A stretch of 64,000 bases of DNA from an uncultured Bacilli bacterium (GCA_934120265.1 CAKOTU010000002.1:55637-119636); one strand, 5' to 3'; shown: positions 42,050 to 50,610, counted from the first letter of the stretch. The notes: generated from the letters alone by a model not told the origin. A program made the numbers and translations.

Positions 42050-44509
42050 ATGGATCATAGTAGAGATAGATTAGAAGAAAATAACATAGTAGAAGAGGTA
42101 AAATCATCATTTTTAGAGTATTCTATGAGTGTAATAGTATCACGTGCTTTACCAGATTTACGTGATGGTTTAAAGCCAGTTCATCGTAGAATTTTATGGT
42201 CAATGTATGAATCTGGATATACACCAGATAAACCTCATAAAAAATCAGCTCGTATAGTTGGAGATGTAATGGGAAAATATCACCCACATGGAGATTCTTC
42301 AATATATGAAGCAATGGTAAGAATGGCTCAAGACTTTAATTATCGTCATATGTTAGTAGATGGGCATGGTAACTTTGGTAATATTGAGGGTTATGGTGCA
42401 GCAGCAATGCGTTATACCGAATCTAGATTATCAAAAATATCATTGGAATTATTAAGAGATATTAATAAAGATACTGTTAATTTTATTCCAAACTTTGATG
42501 AATCTGAAAAAGAACCATCAATTTTACCATCAAGATTTCCAAATATATTAGTTAATGGAACAATGGGTATTGCTGTAGGTATGGCAACTAATATTCCACC
42601 ACATAACTTGGGAGAAGTAATAGATGGATGTATTGCTTATATTGATAATCCGGATATTGATACTTTAGGTTTGATGGAATATATAAAAGGACCAGATTTT
42701 CCTACTGGGGGCATAATTTTAGGTAATAGCGGTATTAAAAAGGCCTATGAAACAGGTCGTGGTACTATTACTATAAGAAGTAAGGCTACTATAGAAGAAA
42801 AAGATGGTAAAAATTATATAGTAATTGATGAAGTTCCATATGGTGTTAACACAATGGAATTAAAAAACAAAGTTGCAGAATTAGTACATAATAAAACAAT
42901 AGATGGTATTTCTGATTATCATACTGACTTAAAAGATGGTATTAAAATAACTATTACATTAAAAAGAGATGCAAATCCACAAGTTGTTTTAAATAATTTA
43001 TATAAACATACTCAATTTCAAACAAATTATGGAATTATATTCTTGATGCTTGATAATGGTGTACCAAAAACGCTTGGACTTAAAGATATCATAACTAAAT
43101 ATATTGATTATCAAAAAGAAATTATTATAAGACGAACAAGATTTGATTTGAATAAATGTGAAGCGAGAGTTCATATTTTAGAAGGTTTAAAAGTAGCTCT
43201 AGATAATATTGATGAAGTTATTAAGATAATTAAAGCTTCAAAGACAGATGACATAGCTAAAGAACAGTTAATGTCTAAATTTCCTTTAGATGAAATTCAA
43301 TGTGAAGCTATTTTGGAAATGAAGTTAAGAAGATTAACTGGTCTAGAAAAAGATAAGATTGAAAATGAATTAAATGATTTATTAGAACGTATTAAGGAAT
43401 TAAAAGCAATTTTAGGCTCTGAACAAAAAGTTTTAGATATAATTAAGTTAGAATTAACTGAAATTAAAAACAAATATAGCGATGATAGAAGAACAAAAAT
43501 TGATATGTCAGCAATAGATTATATAGAAGATGAATCATTAATTCCAGTTGAAGATATTGTAATTACTTTAACTAACAAAGGATATATCAAACGTGTATTA
43601 AGCGATAATTTTAAATCTCAAAATAGAGGTGGAGTCGGAATTAAAGGAATGTCTACAAATGAAGAAGACTTTGTACAATATTTACTTTCTATGACAACCC
43701 ATGATTATATATTATTCTTTACAAATAAGGGAAAAGTATATAGATTAAAGGGCTATGAAATTCCTTTGTTTAATAGGCAATCAAAGGGAATTCCAATAAT
43801 TAATTTATTACCAATAGAAAAAGAAGAGGTTGTTAAAGCTATGTTAAAGATAGAAAATAACGACGAATCTAAATATATTGTATTTTGTACACAAACTGGT
43901 TTAGTTAAGAGAACTAAACTTGAAGAATTTGATAGTATTAGATCAAATGGTAAATTTGCAATAACTCTAAGAGAAGATGATGAATTACTTGATGTTAAAA
44001 AAACTACTGGAGACAACCAAATATTAATTGCATCTTCAAATGGAAGAATGATAAGATTTAAAGAAGATGAAATTAGAGTTATGGGTAGAAGTGCTGCTGG
44101 TGTTAAAGGAATTGAAGTAGATGATGGCAAAGCAGTAGGATGTGAAGTTTCTGAACCAAATAAAAATGTATTAATAGTAACAGAAAATGGTTATGGAAAG
44201 AAAACTAATATAGATGAATATAGAATGACACATCGTGGTAGTAAAGGTGTAAAAGCATTAAATATAACAGAAAAAAACGGTAATATAGTTGCTTTCAGGA
44301 TGGTTGATGGTGATGAAGATCTAATGATTGTTACTAATTCTGGAATAATTATACGTTTAAATTTAATACAAGTATCTAATACAGGTAGAGTAGCTCAAGG
44401 TGTAAGATTAATAAATTTAAAAGATAACCAAAAGGTTGGAAATATATCAATATTAAAAAAAGAAGATAGTGATGAAAGCGAAGATGCTACTGAACAAATA
44501 ATTGAATAA
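42050..44509 (+). CDS. gyrA: DNA gyrase subunit A
   Basis: Cleavage and wrapping subunit of gyrase, 819 residues. LKPVHRRILWSMYESGYTP near residue 41 and HPHGDSSIYEAMVRMAQDF near 78 form the quinolone pocket; the E. coli Ser83/Asp87 equivalents are Ser and Glu, the usual susceptible pair in Firmicutes. The catalytic tyrosine is in AMRYTESRL near 122. The C-terminal pinwheel has the GyrA box QNRGGVGIKGM near 525, which identifies it as GyrA rather than ParC. The gene ends in a 30-bp palindrome that contains a parS site. Confidence 0.97.
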   Translation: MDHSRDRLEENNIVEEVKSSFLEYSMSVIVSRALPDLRDGLKPVHRRILWSMYESGYTPDKPHKKSARIVGDVMGKYHPHGDSSIYEAMVRMAQDFNYRHMLVDGHGNFGNIEGYGAAAMRYTESRLSKISLELLRDINKDTVNFIPNFDESEKEPSILPSRFPNILVNGTMGIAVGMATNIPPHNLGEVIDGCIAYIDNPDIDTLGLMEYIKGPDFPTGGIILGNSGIKKAYETGRGTITIRSKATIEEKDGKNYIVIDEVPYGVNTMELKNKVAELVHNKTIDGISDYHTDLKDGIKITITLKRDANPQVVLNNLYKHTQFQTNYGIIFLMLDNGVPKTLGLKDIITKYIDYQKEIIIRRTRFDLNKCEARVHILEGLKVALDNIDEVIKIIKASKTDDIAKEQLMSKFPLDEIQCEAILEMKLRRLTGLEKDKIENELNDLLERIKELKAILGSEQKVLDIIKLELTEIKNKYSDDRRTKIDMSAIDYIEDESLIPVEDIVITLTNKGYIKRVLSDNFKSQNRGGVGIKGMSTNEEDFVQYLLSMTTHDYILFFTNKGKVYRLKGYEIPLFNRQSKGIPIINLLPIEKEEVVKAMLKIENNDESKYIVFCTQTGLVKRTKLEEFDSIRSNGKFAITLREDDELLDVKKTTGDNQILIASSNGRMIRFKEDEIRVMGRSAAGVKGIEVDDGKAVGCEVSEPNKNVLIVTENGYGKKTNIDEYRMTHRGSKGVKALNITEKNGNIVAFRMVDGDEDLMIVTNSGIIIRLNLIQVSNTGRVAQGVRLINLKDNQKVGNISILKKEDSDESEDATEQIIE

Positions 44510-44510
44510 T

Positions 44511-44541
44511 AAAAGAATGTTTCACGTGAAACATTCTTTTT
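44511..44541. terminator. gyrA terminator built around a parS site
   Basis: A perfect 30-bp palindrome (44511-44540) immediately after the gyrA stop: AAAAGAATG arms flank TTTCACGTGAAA. Read as RNA it is a 13-bp stem with a 4-nt loop followed by T5, an intrinsic terminator. The central 16 bp are a perfect parS. Hence one sequence would serve both transcription termination and ParB loading. Confidence 0.8.
44518..44533. promoter_or_regulatory. parS: parS site 1 (perfect)
   Basis: TGTTTCACGTGAAACA, the exact consensus ParB-binding palindrome. Located inside the gyrA terminator. Confidence 0.92.
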
Positions 44542-44551
44542 CTATAGGACT

Positions 44552-44565
44552 ATTTCCCGGGAAAT
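44552..44565. promoter_or_regulatory. Perfect Noc-binding site beside parS 1
   Basis: ATTTCCCGGGAAAT, the exact Noc-binding palindrome, 18 bp after parS 1. The two known site types for the ParB/Noc family thus lie side by side. Confidence 0.88.
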
Positions 44566-44588
44566 AAATTTTTATAAATTATTATGCA

Positions 44589-44604
44589 TGTTTCACGTGG
44601 AACA
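44589..44604. promoter_or_regulatory. parS: parS site 2 (natural variant)
   Basis: TGTTTCACGTGGAACA, whose complement is TGTTCCACGTGAAACA. It fits the degenerate consensus TGTTNCACGTGAAACA. Confidence 0.88.
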
Positions 44605-44648
44605 TATATGGTTATTTTTAATTTTATTATAAATTAGATTATATAATG

Positions 44649-44677
44649 TTGAAAAAATGTTAAAAATATAATATATT
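44649..44677 (+). promoter_or_regulatory. Promoter of the SRP RNA
   Basis: TTGAAA (44649-44654), 17-bp spacer, TATATT (44672-44677), about 5 bp before the RNA 5' end. A TATAAT at 44667-44672 is an alternative box with worse spacing. Confidence 0.7.
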
Positions 44678-44681
44678 ATTA

Positions 44682-44758
44682 GTGCACAACATTTATGTTT
44701 GAACCAGGTCAGAATTGGAAAATAGCAGCCTTAAGATCCTCTAAATGTGTGTGCTTTT
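44682..44758 (+). ncRNA. ffs: Signal recognition particle RNA (small, 4.5S type)
   Basis: The conserved SRP core is present: CCAGGTCAGAATTGGAAAAT then AGCAGCC, with the GGAA tetraloop and the symmetric/asymmetric loop sequences that bind Ffh helix 8. The ends GTGCACAACATTT and AAATGTGTGTGC pair to close one long hairpin, and T7 follows as terminator. It is the short form of about 75-80 nt without the Alu domain of the Bacillus 6S-size scRNA. Its place between gyrA and tadA-dnaX matches the Bacillus position of scr next to tadA and dnaX. Confidence 0.93.
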
Positions 44759-44765
44759 TTTATGA

Positions 44766-44781
44766 TGTTTCACGTGAAACG
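44766..44781. promoter_or_regulatory. parS: parS site 3 (one mismatch)
   Basis: TGTTTCACGTGAAACG, one change from the consensus at the last base. It lies just after the SRP RNA terminator. Confidence 0.88.
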
Positions 44782-44798
44782 TTGTAAAAATAAAATTA

Positions 44799-44814
44799 TG
44801 TTTCACGTGAAACA
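44799..44814. promoter_or_regulatory. parS: parS site 4 (perfect)
   Basis: TGTTTCACGTGAAACA, 18 bp before the tadA ATG and close to its ribosome site. Bound protein here could also influence tadA transcription (inference). Confidence 0.92.
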
Positions 44815-44832
44815 TTGTAAGGGTGATAAAAA

Positions 44833-45252
44833 ATGAATGATTTTATGAATTTAGCTTTAAAACAGGCGTTAAAGGCATATAAAAAACAAGAAGTACCCAT
44901 AGGTACTGTTATTGTTAAGAATGGAAAAATAGTATCCAAAGCTTATAATAAAAAAGAAAATAAAAAAATGACTACTAAACATGCTGAAATTATAGCTATA
45001 GAAAAAGCGTGTAAAAAATTAAAAACATGGCATTTAGATGGATGTGAAATATATACAACGATGGAGCCCTGCTTAATGTGCTATGGTGCAATAGAACAAT
45101 CGCGAATAAGAAAGATTAATTATGGATTAAAAAATATGAATTTCGGATTTAAAAGCAAATATAATATAGAATCAAAGTTAGAAATTTGTGAATGTAAAAT
45201 ATCAGATGAATATATTGACTGTATAAAATCTTTTTTTAAAGAAAAGAGGTAA
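44833..45252 (+). CDS. tadA: tRNA-specific adenosine deaminase TadA
   Basis: Deaminase making inosine at tRNA-Arg wobble A34, 139 residues. The zinc/catalytic motif HAEIIAIEKAC lies near residue 55 and PCLMCYGAIEQSRI near 83, giving one His and two Cys ligands and the proton-shuttling Glu. Length is slightly short (Bacillus 161) but the core is complete. ATG 44833 follows AAGGGTGAT. Neighbours SRP RNA and dnaX match Bacillus. Confidence 0.94.
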   Translation: MNDFMNLALKQALKAYKKQEVPIGTVIVKNGKIVSKAYNKKENKKMTTKHAEIIAIEKACKKLKTWHLDGCEIYTTMEPCLMCYGAIEQSRIRKINYGLKNMNFGFKSKYNIESKLEICECKISDEYIDCIKSFFKEKR

Positions 45253-45257
45253 AATAA

Positions 45258-45286
45258 TTAAAAAATAATATTCAAAATGATATAAT
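45258..45286 (+). promoter_or_regulatory. dnaX promoter
   Basis: TTAAAA (45258-45263), 17-bp spacer, TATAAT (45281-45286) with extended TGA just before it. Confidence 0.7.
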
Positions 45287-45305
45287 AAAACAAGAGGTGA
45301 TTAAT

Positions 45306-46991
45306 ATGTATCAAGCATTATATAGAAAATATAGACCTATAGATTTTTCTGATGTAGTTGGTCAAGATATAATAGTGAAAACGCTATTAAACTCTTTAAA
45401 ACTTGGTAATATAAATCACGCTTATTTGTTTACAGGCCCTAGAGGAACTGGTAAAACAAGTATAGCAAAGATATTAGCAAAATCAGTTAATTGTGAAAAC
45501 TTAATCGATGGTGTTGCTTGTAATAAGTGCGTAAATTGTACACAAAATATTAATAAAAATCATGTTGATGTTATAGAAATAGATGCTGCTTCAAACAATG
45601 GGGTAGACGAAATAAGAGAATTACGTAATAAAGTTAATCTAGTACCATCTTTAGGCAAGTATAAAATATACATAATTGATGAGGTTCATATGCTTACTAC
45701 AGGGGCTTTTAATGCTTTATTAAAAACATTAGAAGAACCACCTAAACATGCTATTTTTATATTAGCAACGACTGAACCTCAAAAAATACCACTAACTATA
45801 TTATCAAGGTGTCAACGCTTTGACTTTAAAAAGATAAGCAATAACTATATTTTTAAAAGGTTAAAAGATATTTGTGATAAAGAAAATATTAAAATAACAG
45901 AAGATAGTATAAGGGAAATAGCAAGATTAGCTGATGGTGGAATGAGAGATTCTTTAAGTATCCTTGATCAAGTTTCATCATTTACACAAAATGAAATAAC
46001 AGTAGAGGATGTTCATTTAATTAACGGAACACTAACACAAGAAGAGTTATCTAAATTTGCAGTAGAAATTTTAAATAAAAATGTATATGAAGTATTAAAA
46101 AAAATCGATAATTTTGATGAAAATGGTAAAAATTTCACCAAAATATTGGAAGAATTAATCTTATTCTTCAAAAATGTATTGATAGTTGAAGAAGCTCCCC
46201 AATATTTGATTGATACGAATTATGATATTGAAATATATAAAAGTATGGCTGGAATATTATCAAAATTAGAATTAATCGATATAATAGATACGATGAACCA
46301 AAATTTATCTATTATAAAAAAAGGTACAGTACAGAGATTACAATTTGAATTATTGATTTTAAAACTGCTTAATTATGATAAAGTACAAAATAAACAAGAA
46401 AAAATAAATACACCAAAAGTAGATACAAAAATAGATATAAAAGTAAAACCAATAGAAAATAAAAAGGAATTAAAATCGGAAGATAATGCTTCAAATAAAA
46501 TTGATAATTCATTTGTACAAATTAATCAAGAAATAAAAGAAAAATTAAAACAGATAAAAGAAATAAGAATAAATAATACTCTAGCAAATTTTAATAAAAA
46601 AGAACTAACAAAAGTAAAATCATTAGAAGATGATTTAAAACCACTTTTAATAAATTTAGATTACAGTAAATATGTATCTATTATTTTAGACGGTAATTTA
46701 AAGGCAGCAAGTGAAGATTATCTTATTTACGTATTTAATACAGAAACTGATAGTGACTTATTTAATGAGAATATTTTAAAAATAGAAGAAATTATTGCTA
46801 AGGTTTTTAAACATAACTACAAAGTTATTTCGACAGATAATATTTCCTGGGAAATAATTAAGAAAGAATTTAATTCCCATATCAAACAGTATACATATGT
46901 TGAGGAAACAGAAAATATAAGTAAAATATTAAAAAATGAAAATAAAAATGAAATAGAAAATTTATTTAGTGATGCAATAAACTATAATTAG
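45306..46991 (+). CDS. dnaX: DNA polymerase III subunits gamma/tau
   Basis: Clamp-loader ATPase of 561 residues. MYQALYRKYRPIDFSDVVGQ opens the AAA+ module; Walker A is FTGPRGTGKTSIAKILAKSV near residue 40; a four-cysteine zinc knot (CENLIDGVACNKCVNC) lies near 63; IYIIDEVHML near 117 is Walker B. Residues about 360-420 are a low-complexity K/D/N/E linker, then a tau-like C-domain. ATG 45306 is behind AGAGGTGA; an earlier in-frame GTG is part of that site. A near-perfect Noc site lies inside the gene at 46842-46855. Confidence 0.95.
   Translation: MYQALYRKYRPIDFSDVVGQDIIVKTLLNSLKLGNINHAYLFTGPRGTGKTSIAKILAKSVNCENLIDGVACNKCVNCTQNINKNHVDVIEIDAASNNGVDEIRELRNKVNLVPSLGKYKIYIIDEVHMLTTGAFNALLKTLEEPPKHAIFILATTEPQKIPLTILSRCQRFDFKKISNNYIFKRLKDICDKENIKITEDSIREIARLADGGMRDSLSILDQVSSFTQNEITVEDVHLINGTLTQEELSKFAVEILNKNVYEVLKKIDNFDENGKNFTKILEELILFFKNVLIVEEAPQYLIDTNYDIEIYKSMAGILSKLELIDIIDTMNQNLSIIKKGTVQRLQFELLILKLLNYDKVQNKQEKINTPKVDTKIDIKVKPIENKKELKSEDNASNKIDNSFVQINQEIKEKLKQIKEIRINNTLANFNKKELTKVKSLEDDLKPLLINLDYSKYVSIILDGNLKAASEDYLIYVFNTETDSDLFNENILKIEEIIAKVFKHNYKVISTDNISWEIIKKEFNSHIKQYTYVEETENISKILKNENKNEIENLFSDAINYN
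46842..46855. promoter_or_regulatory. Noc-binding-like site in dnaX (one mismatch)
   Basis: ATTTCCTGGGAAAT, one base from the perfect palindrome. It encodes part of NISWEII in the tau region. Confidence 0.55.
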
Positions 46992-47004
46992 GAGGAAAGA
47001 TAAT

Positions 47005-47301
47005 ATGAATATGCAAGCTATAATGAAACAAGCTCAAAAATTACAAAAAGATATGTTAGAAGCTCAAAATGAAATAAACAATAAAGTATTTGAATCAAAA
47101 TCATCTTTAGTAAGTGTTAAAATGACAGGCGCTAAAAAATTAGTTGAAGTAAAGATAGATGCTGATACAATAGAAAATGATGATATAGAAATGTTAGAAG
47201 ATATGATTATGGTTGCAGTTAACGATACTTTAAAGCAAATAGAAAAAGAAACCGAAGAAAAATTAGGCAAATATGCTCAAGGAATGCCAGGTTTATTTTA
47301 A
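47005..47301 (+). CDS. ybaB: YbaB/EbfC nucleoid-associated protein
   Basis: Small DNA-binding protein (98 aa, usual about 100-110). MQAIMKQAQKLQKDMLEAQN and VSVKMTGAKKLVEVKIDAD near residue 35, with the closing GKYAQGMPGLF, are typical of YbaB. It forms dimers that bend or bridge DNA; the precise role is unsettled. The conserved dnaX-ybaB-recR order holds, and its stop overlaps the recR ATG by one base. Confidence 0.95.
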   Translation: MNMQAIMKQAQKLQKDMLEAQNEINNKVFESKSSLVSVKMTGAKKLVEVKIDADTIENDDIEMLEDMIMVAVNDTLKQIEKETEEKLGKYAQGMPGLF

Positions 47302-47906
47302 TGTATAATTATCCAAAAAGTATAAGAAATTTAATAGATAGTTTAAAAAAATTACCTAGTGTTGGTGAAAAATCAGCAGAACGAATGGCTTTATCAATAT
47401 TAGAAGAAGATAAAGATCAAGTTGAGTTTTTTGCTAAGTCTTTATTAGATGCAAAAAATAAAATTAAAAAATGTAAAATTTGCAATAATTTTTCTGAAGA
47501 AGATATTTGTGAAATATGTAGTGATAAAAATCGTAAAAGTGATGTTTTATGTGTTGTAGAATATCCTAAAAATATAATTATGTTTGAAAGAACAGAATCA
47601 TTTTCAGGAAAATATCATGTTTTAAATGGGCTTATTTCTCCTTTAGATGGAATAACACCAGATGATATAAATATAAAATCTTTAGTTGATAGAGTAGAAC
47701 AAGAGAATATAAAAGAAATAATTATCGCAGTAAAACCTAGCATAGAAGGTGAAACAACCGCATTATATATTTCAAAAATATTTGAAAATACTCAAGTATT
47801 GGTCACTAAAATTGCTCATGGAGTTCCATTAGGAACAGATATGGATTATATCGATACTTTAACTTTAGAATTAGCTTTAGAAGATAGAAAAAAAATATCT
47901 AATTAG
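47301..47906 (+). CDS. recR: Recombination protein RecR
   Basis: RecR (201 aa) forms a DNA-encircling ring and works with RecO and RecF in gap repair. LIDSLKKLPSVGEKSAERMA near residue 11 is the HhH region; a four-cysteine zinc finger (CKICNNFSEEDICEIC) lies near 55; the TOPRIM domain includes VVEYPKNIIMFERTE near 80 and AVKPSIEGETTALYI near 146. ATG 47301 overlaps the ybaB stop (TAATG), indicating coupling. Confidence 0.97.
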   Translation: MYNYPKSIRNLIDSLKKLPSVGEKSAERMALSILEEDKDQVEFFAKSLLDAKNKIKKCKICNNFSEEDICEICSDKNRKSDVLCVVEYPKNIIMFERTESFSGKYHVLNGLISPLDGITPDDINIKSLVDRVEQENIKEIIIAVKPSIEGETTALYISKIFENTQVLVTKIAHGVPLGTDMDYIDTLTLELALEDRKKISN

Positions 47907-47943
47907 TTGTGTATCTTCATATCATTTATAGAGGTGAAGATAT

Positions 47944-48132
47944 ATGTTAAAAAAAATATTTCAAATATTAAAAAAAATAGTTTTTTCAATGTTTTTAATT
48001 TATGGTTATAATTTAATTGCAGTACCATTAGGAATTTTGGTACCATTAAATATACTAACTGTCTTATATGTTGCTATATTTGGTGTACCAGCATTACTAT
48101 CATTAATTGCATTGATATTTTTTGTGTTTTGA
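47944..48132 (+). CDS. bofA: Pro-sigma-K processing inhibitor BofA
   Basis: A 62-residue, two-helix membrane protein. The second half, PLGILVPLNILTVLYVAIFG followed by VPALLSL, has the BofA pattern (PLnpvTalv.g.lGiPGv), and the gene lies right after recR, as bofA does in Bacillus. BofA holds the SpoIVFB protease in check, with SpoIVFA, until forespore signalling is complete. That implies a sigma-K checkpoint here, although sigK and spoIVF are not in the window. It ends in TGA. Confidence 0.82.
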   Translation: MLKKIFQILKKIVFSMFLIYGYNLIAVPLGILVPLNILTVLYVAIFGVPALLSLIALIFFVF

Positions 48133-48149
48133 TAGAAAGGAAGTATGTT

Positions 48150-49106
48150 ATGCTTAGTGAATATTATGCAGATAATCATATAGCTTGTGAAATACTATAT
48201 AGACAGTTAAAAAGTTTAAATATTTCCCATGCTTATATTATAGAAACTAATAATTACTATAGAGGCTATGATTTTGCTTTATCGTTTGCTAAAGCCATAC
48301 TATGTCCTAAAAAAAATGTTGACTATAATCTTTGCGGGAATTGTGATCTTTGTACACAAATTGATAATGGTAATAATACAGAGTTGGAAATAGTAAGACC
48401 AGATGGTATGTGGATAAAAAAAGATCAATTAAATGGTCTTCAAAAGGATTTTTCTACCAAAGCAGTAACGGCATCCACGAAAGTATATATTATAGATCAG
48501 GCTGAAAAAATGAACGAAGCTGCAGCTAATTCCATTTTAAAGTTTTTGGAAGAACCTGAAGATAATATAGTTGCCATATTAGTTGTTAACAATGCTGAAA
48601 TGTTACTTGATACAATTTCCTCAAGATGTCAGAAAGTAAAATTAATAAATAAAAAGAATGTAATAGGAAATACTGATTTAGAACGTGTAGCAAATTATAT
48701 ATTTGATGATAAAACAAAACAGATAGAATTTATTCAAAGTGAACAAAGCAAAAATATGTTAAGTTCTGTTATTAAATTTATTAAATCTATAGAAAATAAT
48801 AAAAGAGATACACTTTTAAAAGAAAATACAATATGTTCAATAATTTTAAAGGATAAACTCTTGTTTCAAGAGTATTTAAAAATATTGCTTTTATTGTATA
48901 ATGAAGCTTTGAATTATACAATAATCAAATCAGAAAAAATATTTGTAGAGAATAGAGACGTATTAGAATTAATAGTTTCTAAAAATGATACAGATAGTTT
49001 AGCAAACAAAATATTAACAATATTAAAAATAGAGGAGAGATTAAAATATAATTGTAATCTTAACTTAGTATTAGATAAATTAATTTTAATGTTAGAAGGT
49101 GATTAG
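48150..49106 (+). CDS. holB: DNA polymerase III delta-prime subunit
   Basis: Clamp-loader subunit, 318 residues. The pattern HAYIIETNNYYRGYDFALSF near residue 23 stands where the Walker A would be, but GKT is missing, so this subunit should not hydrolyse ATP, as in other delta-prime proteins. A cysteine cluster (CPKKNVDYNLCGNCDLC) near 52 and EKMNEAAANSILKFLEEPED near 119 with SSRCQ near 156 confirm the family. ATG 48150 has AAAGGAAG before it; an in-frame TTG upstream overlaps the end of bofA. tmk, darA and yaaR, which precede holB in Bacillus, are missing. Confidence 0.9.
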   Translation: MLSEYYADNHIACEILYRQLKSLNISHAYIIETNNYYRGYDFALSFAKAILCPKKNVDYNLCGNCDLCTQIDNGNNTELEIVRPDGMWIKKDQLNGLQKDFSTKAVTASTKVYIIDQAEKMNEAAANSILKFLEEPEDNIVAILVVNNAEMLLDTISSRCQKVKLINKKNVIGNTDLERVANYIFDDKTKQIEFIQSEQSKNMLSSVIKFIKSIENNKRDTLLKENTICSIILKDKLLFQEYLKILLLLYNEALNYTIIKSEKIFVENRDVLELIVSKNDTDSLANKILTILKIEERLKYNCNLNLVLDKLILMLEGD

Positions 49107-49898
49107 ATGATAGAAGTAGTTGGAGTTAAATTTAATAATAATAAAACTGTATATAATTTTTTACCAGGTAATAAAAAACTGAAAAAGGGTATTACTGTAA
49201 TTGTAGAAACAGAAAAAGGCTTAGAGTTTGGTACTGTCGAATTAGAAAACTATGATATAGATGAAAAACAATATAATAAACCATTAAGTGAAATAGTTCG
49301 TATAGCTACCAAAGAGGATTTTTTAAAAAATAAAAAGAATCAACAAATCGAAAAGAAAGCATTAATTTATTGTAAAGAGCTAGTAGAAAAAAACAACTTA
49401 AATATGTCTTTAGTTGATGCACATTATACTTTTGATCGTGAACAATTGCTATTTAGATTTTTATCAGATTCTAGAATTGATTTTAGGGATTTAGCAAAGG
49501 AATTAGCGAATAAATATAAAACAAGAATTGAATTAAGACAAATAGGATCAAGAGATAAAGCTAAAGAAGTTGGTGGTTGTGGTTTATGTGGTCAACAATT
49601 GTGTTGTTCTAGGTTTTTAAAGGATTTAGATTCTGTTTCTATCAATATGGCAAAAAATCAAAATATAGCACTAAACCCTTCTAAGATAAATGGTTTATGT
49701 GGTCGTTTATTATGTTGTCTAAAATACGAAGATGAAAATTATAAATGTAGTAGAAAAGGTTTGCCAAAAGTTGGACAAACTGTTCCAACAGAAAAAGGTG
49801 AAGGAAAAGTAATAAATTTAGATATTTTAAATAAGAGATATTCAGTAGATGTTCCTAAAATAGGAGTTATAGAGGTTCAGTTAGAAGATGAAAGTTAA
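49107..49898 (+). CDS. ricT: PSP1-domain protein RicT (YaaT)
   Basis: RicT (263 aa) is part of the Fe-S RicA-RicF-RicT complex that with RNase Y controls mRNA maturation and promotes sporulation, competence and biofilm in Bacillus. The PSP1 domain has LVDAHYTFDREQLLFRFLSD near 103 and RIELRQIGSRDKAKEVGGCG. Cysteine motifs CGLCGQQLCCSRF near 158 and GLCGRLLCCLKYE near 198 are conserved Fe-S ligands. ATG 49107 is directly after the holB stop; holB-ricT is the Bacillus order. Confidence 0.93.
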   Translation: MIEVVGVKFNNNKTVYNFLPGNKKLKKGITVIVETEKGLEFGTVELENYDIDEKQYNKPLSEIVRIATKEDFLKNKKNQQIEKKALIYCKELVEKNNLNMSLVDAHYTFDREQLLFRFLSDSRIDFRDLAKELANKYKTRIELRQIGSRDKAKEVGGCGLCGQQLCCSRFLKDLDSVSINMAKNQNIALNPSKINGLCGRLLCCLKYEDENYKCSRKGLPKVGQTVPTEKGEGKVINLDILNKRYSVDVPKIGVIEVQLEDES

Positions 49899-50610
49899 AA
49901 ATTATTTATTAGGATATAATGATATGTATATTTTTCAAGATACAGAAAGTTTTAACTTTTCTTTAGATTCCGTTTTACTTCCTAATTTTGTTACATTGAA
50001 CAAAAACATAACTAAAATAATGGATATAGGATGTGGAAACGGCCCTATACCACTTATTTTATCTACAAAAACAGATGCTAAGATAATTGGTGTGGAAATT
50101 CAAAAAGAAATTGCAGAATTAGCAAAAGAATCAGTTCTAGAGAATGATCTTTCAGAACAAATAACAATAATAAATGATGATATAAATAATTTGAGTAAAA
50201 ATATAGAAAGTGATTTTTTTGATGTAATAACTTGTAACCCACCATTTTTTAAGGTTTGTGAACAATCAAAGCTAAATAAAAATGATGCAAAAACAATTGC
50301 TCGTCACGAAATTAAATTAAATTTGGAAGAATTATTTAATATATCTAGAAAATTGTTAAAAAATAATGGCGTAGTTGCAATTGTTCATAGACCTGATAGA
50401 TTAGTTGATATTTTATGTTCAATGAGAAATCATAATATTGAACCAAAAAAAATAAGATTTGTTTATCCTAAAATAGGAAGAGACGCTAATATGGTTTTGG
50501 TCGAAGGTAGAAAAAACGGTAATCCAGGTTTAAAAATTCTAGAAAACTTAATTGTTCATGATGAAAATGGTGAATATACAAAAGAGGTTTTAAAATATTT
50601 TGAGAGGTGA
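49888..50610 (+). CDS. trmN6: tRNA1(Val) adenine-37 N6-methyltransferase family (YabB/TrmN6)
   Basis: Class I SAM methyltransferase, 240 residues. IMDIGCGNGPIPLILS near residue 47 is the SAM motif; DVITCNPPFFK near 112 is the NPPF motif of N6-adenine methylases. The family marker QDTESFNFSLDSVLLPNF near residue 15 is present. In Bacillus the orthologue yabB lies between yabA and rsmI; here yabA is absent and the gene overlaps ricT by 11 bp. Substrate by homology only. Confidence 0.88.
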   Translation: MKVKNYLLGYNDMYIFQDTESFNFSLDSVLLPNFVTLNKNITKIMDIGCGNGPIPLILSTKTDAKIIGVEIQKEIAELAKESVLENDLSEQITIINDDINNLSKNIESDFFDVITCNPPFFKVCEQSKLNKNDAKTIARHEIKLNLEELFNISRKLLKNNGVVAIVHRPDRLVDILCSMRNHNIEPKKIRFVYPKIGRDANMVLVEGRKNGNPGLKILENLIVHDENGEYTKEVLKYFER

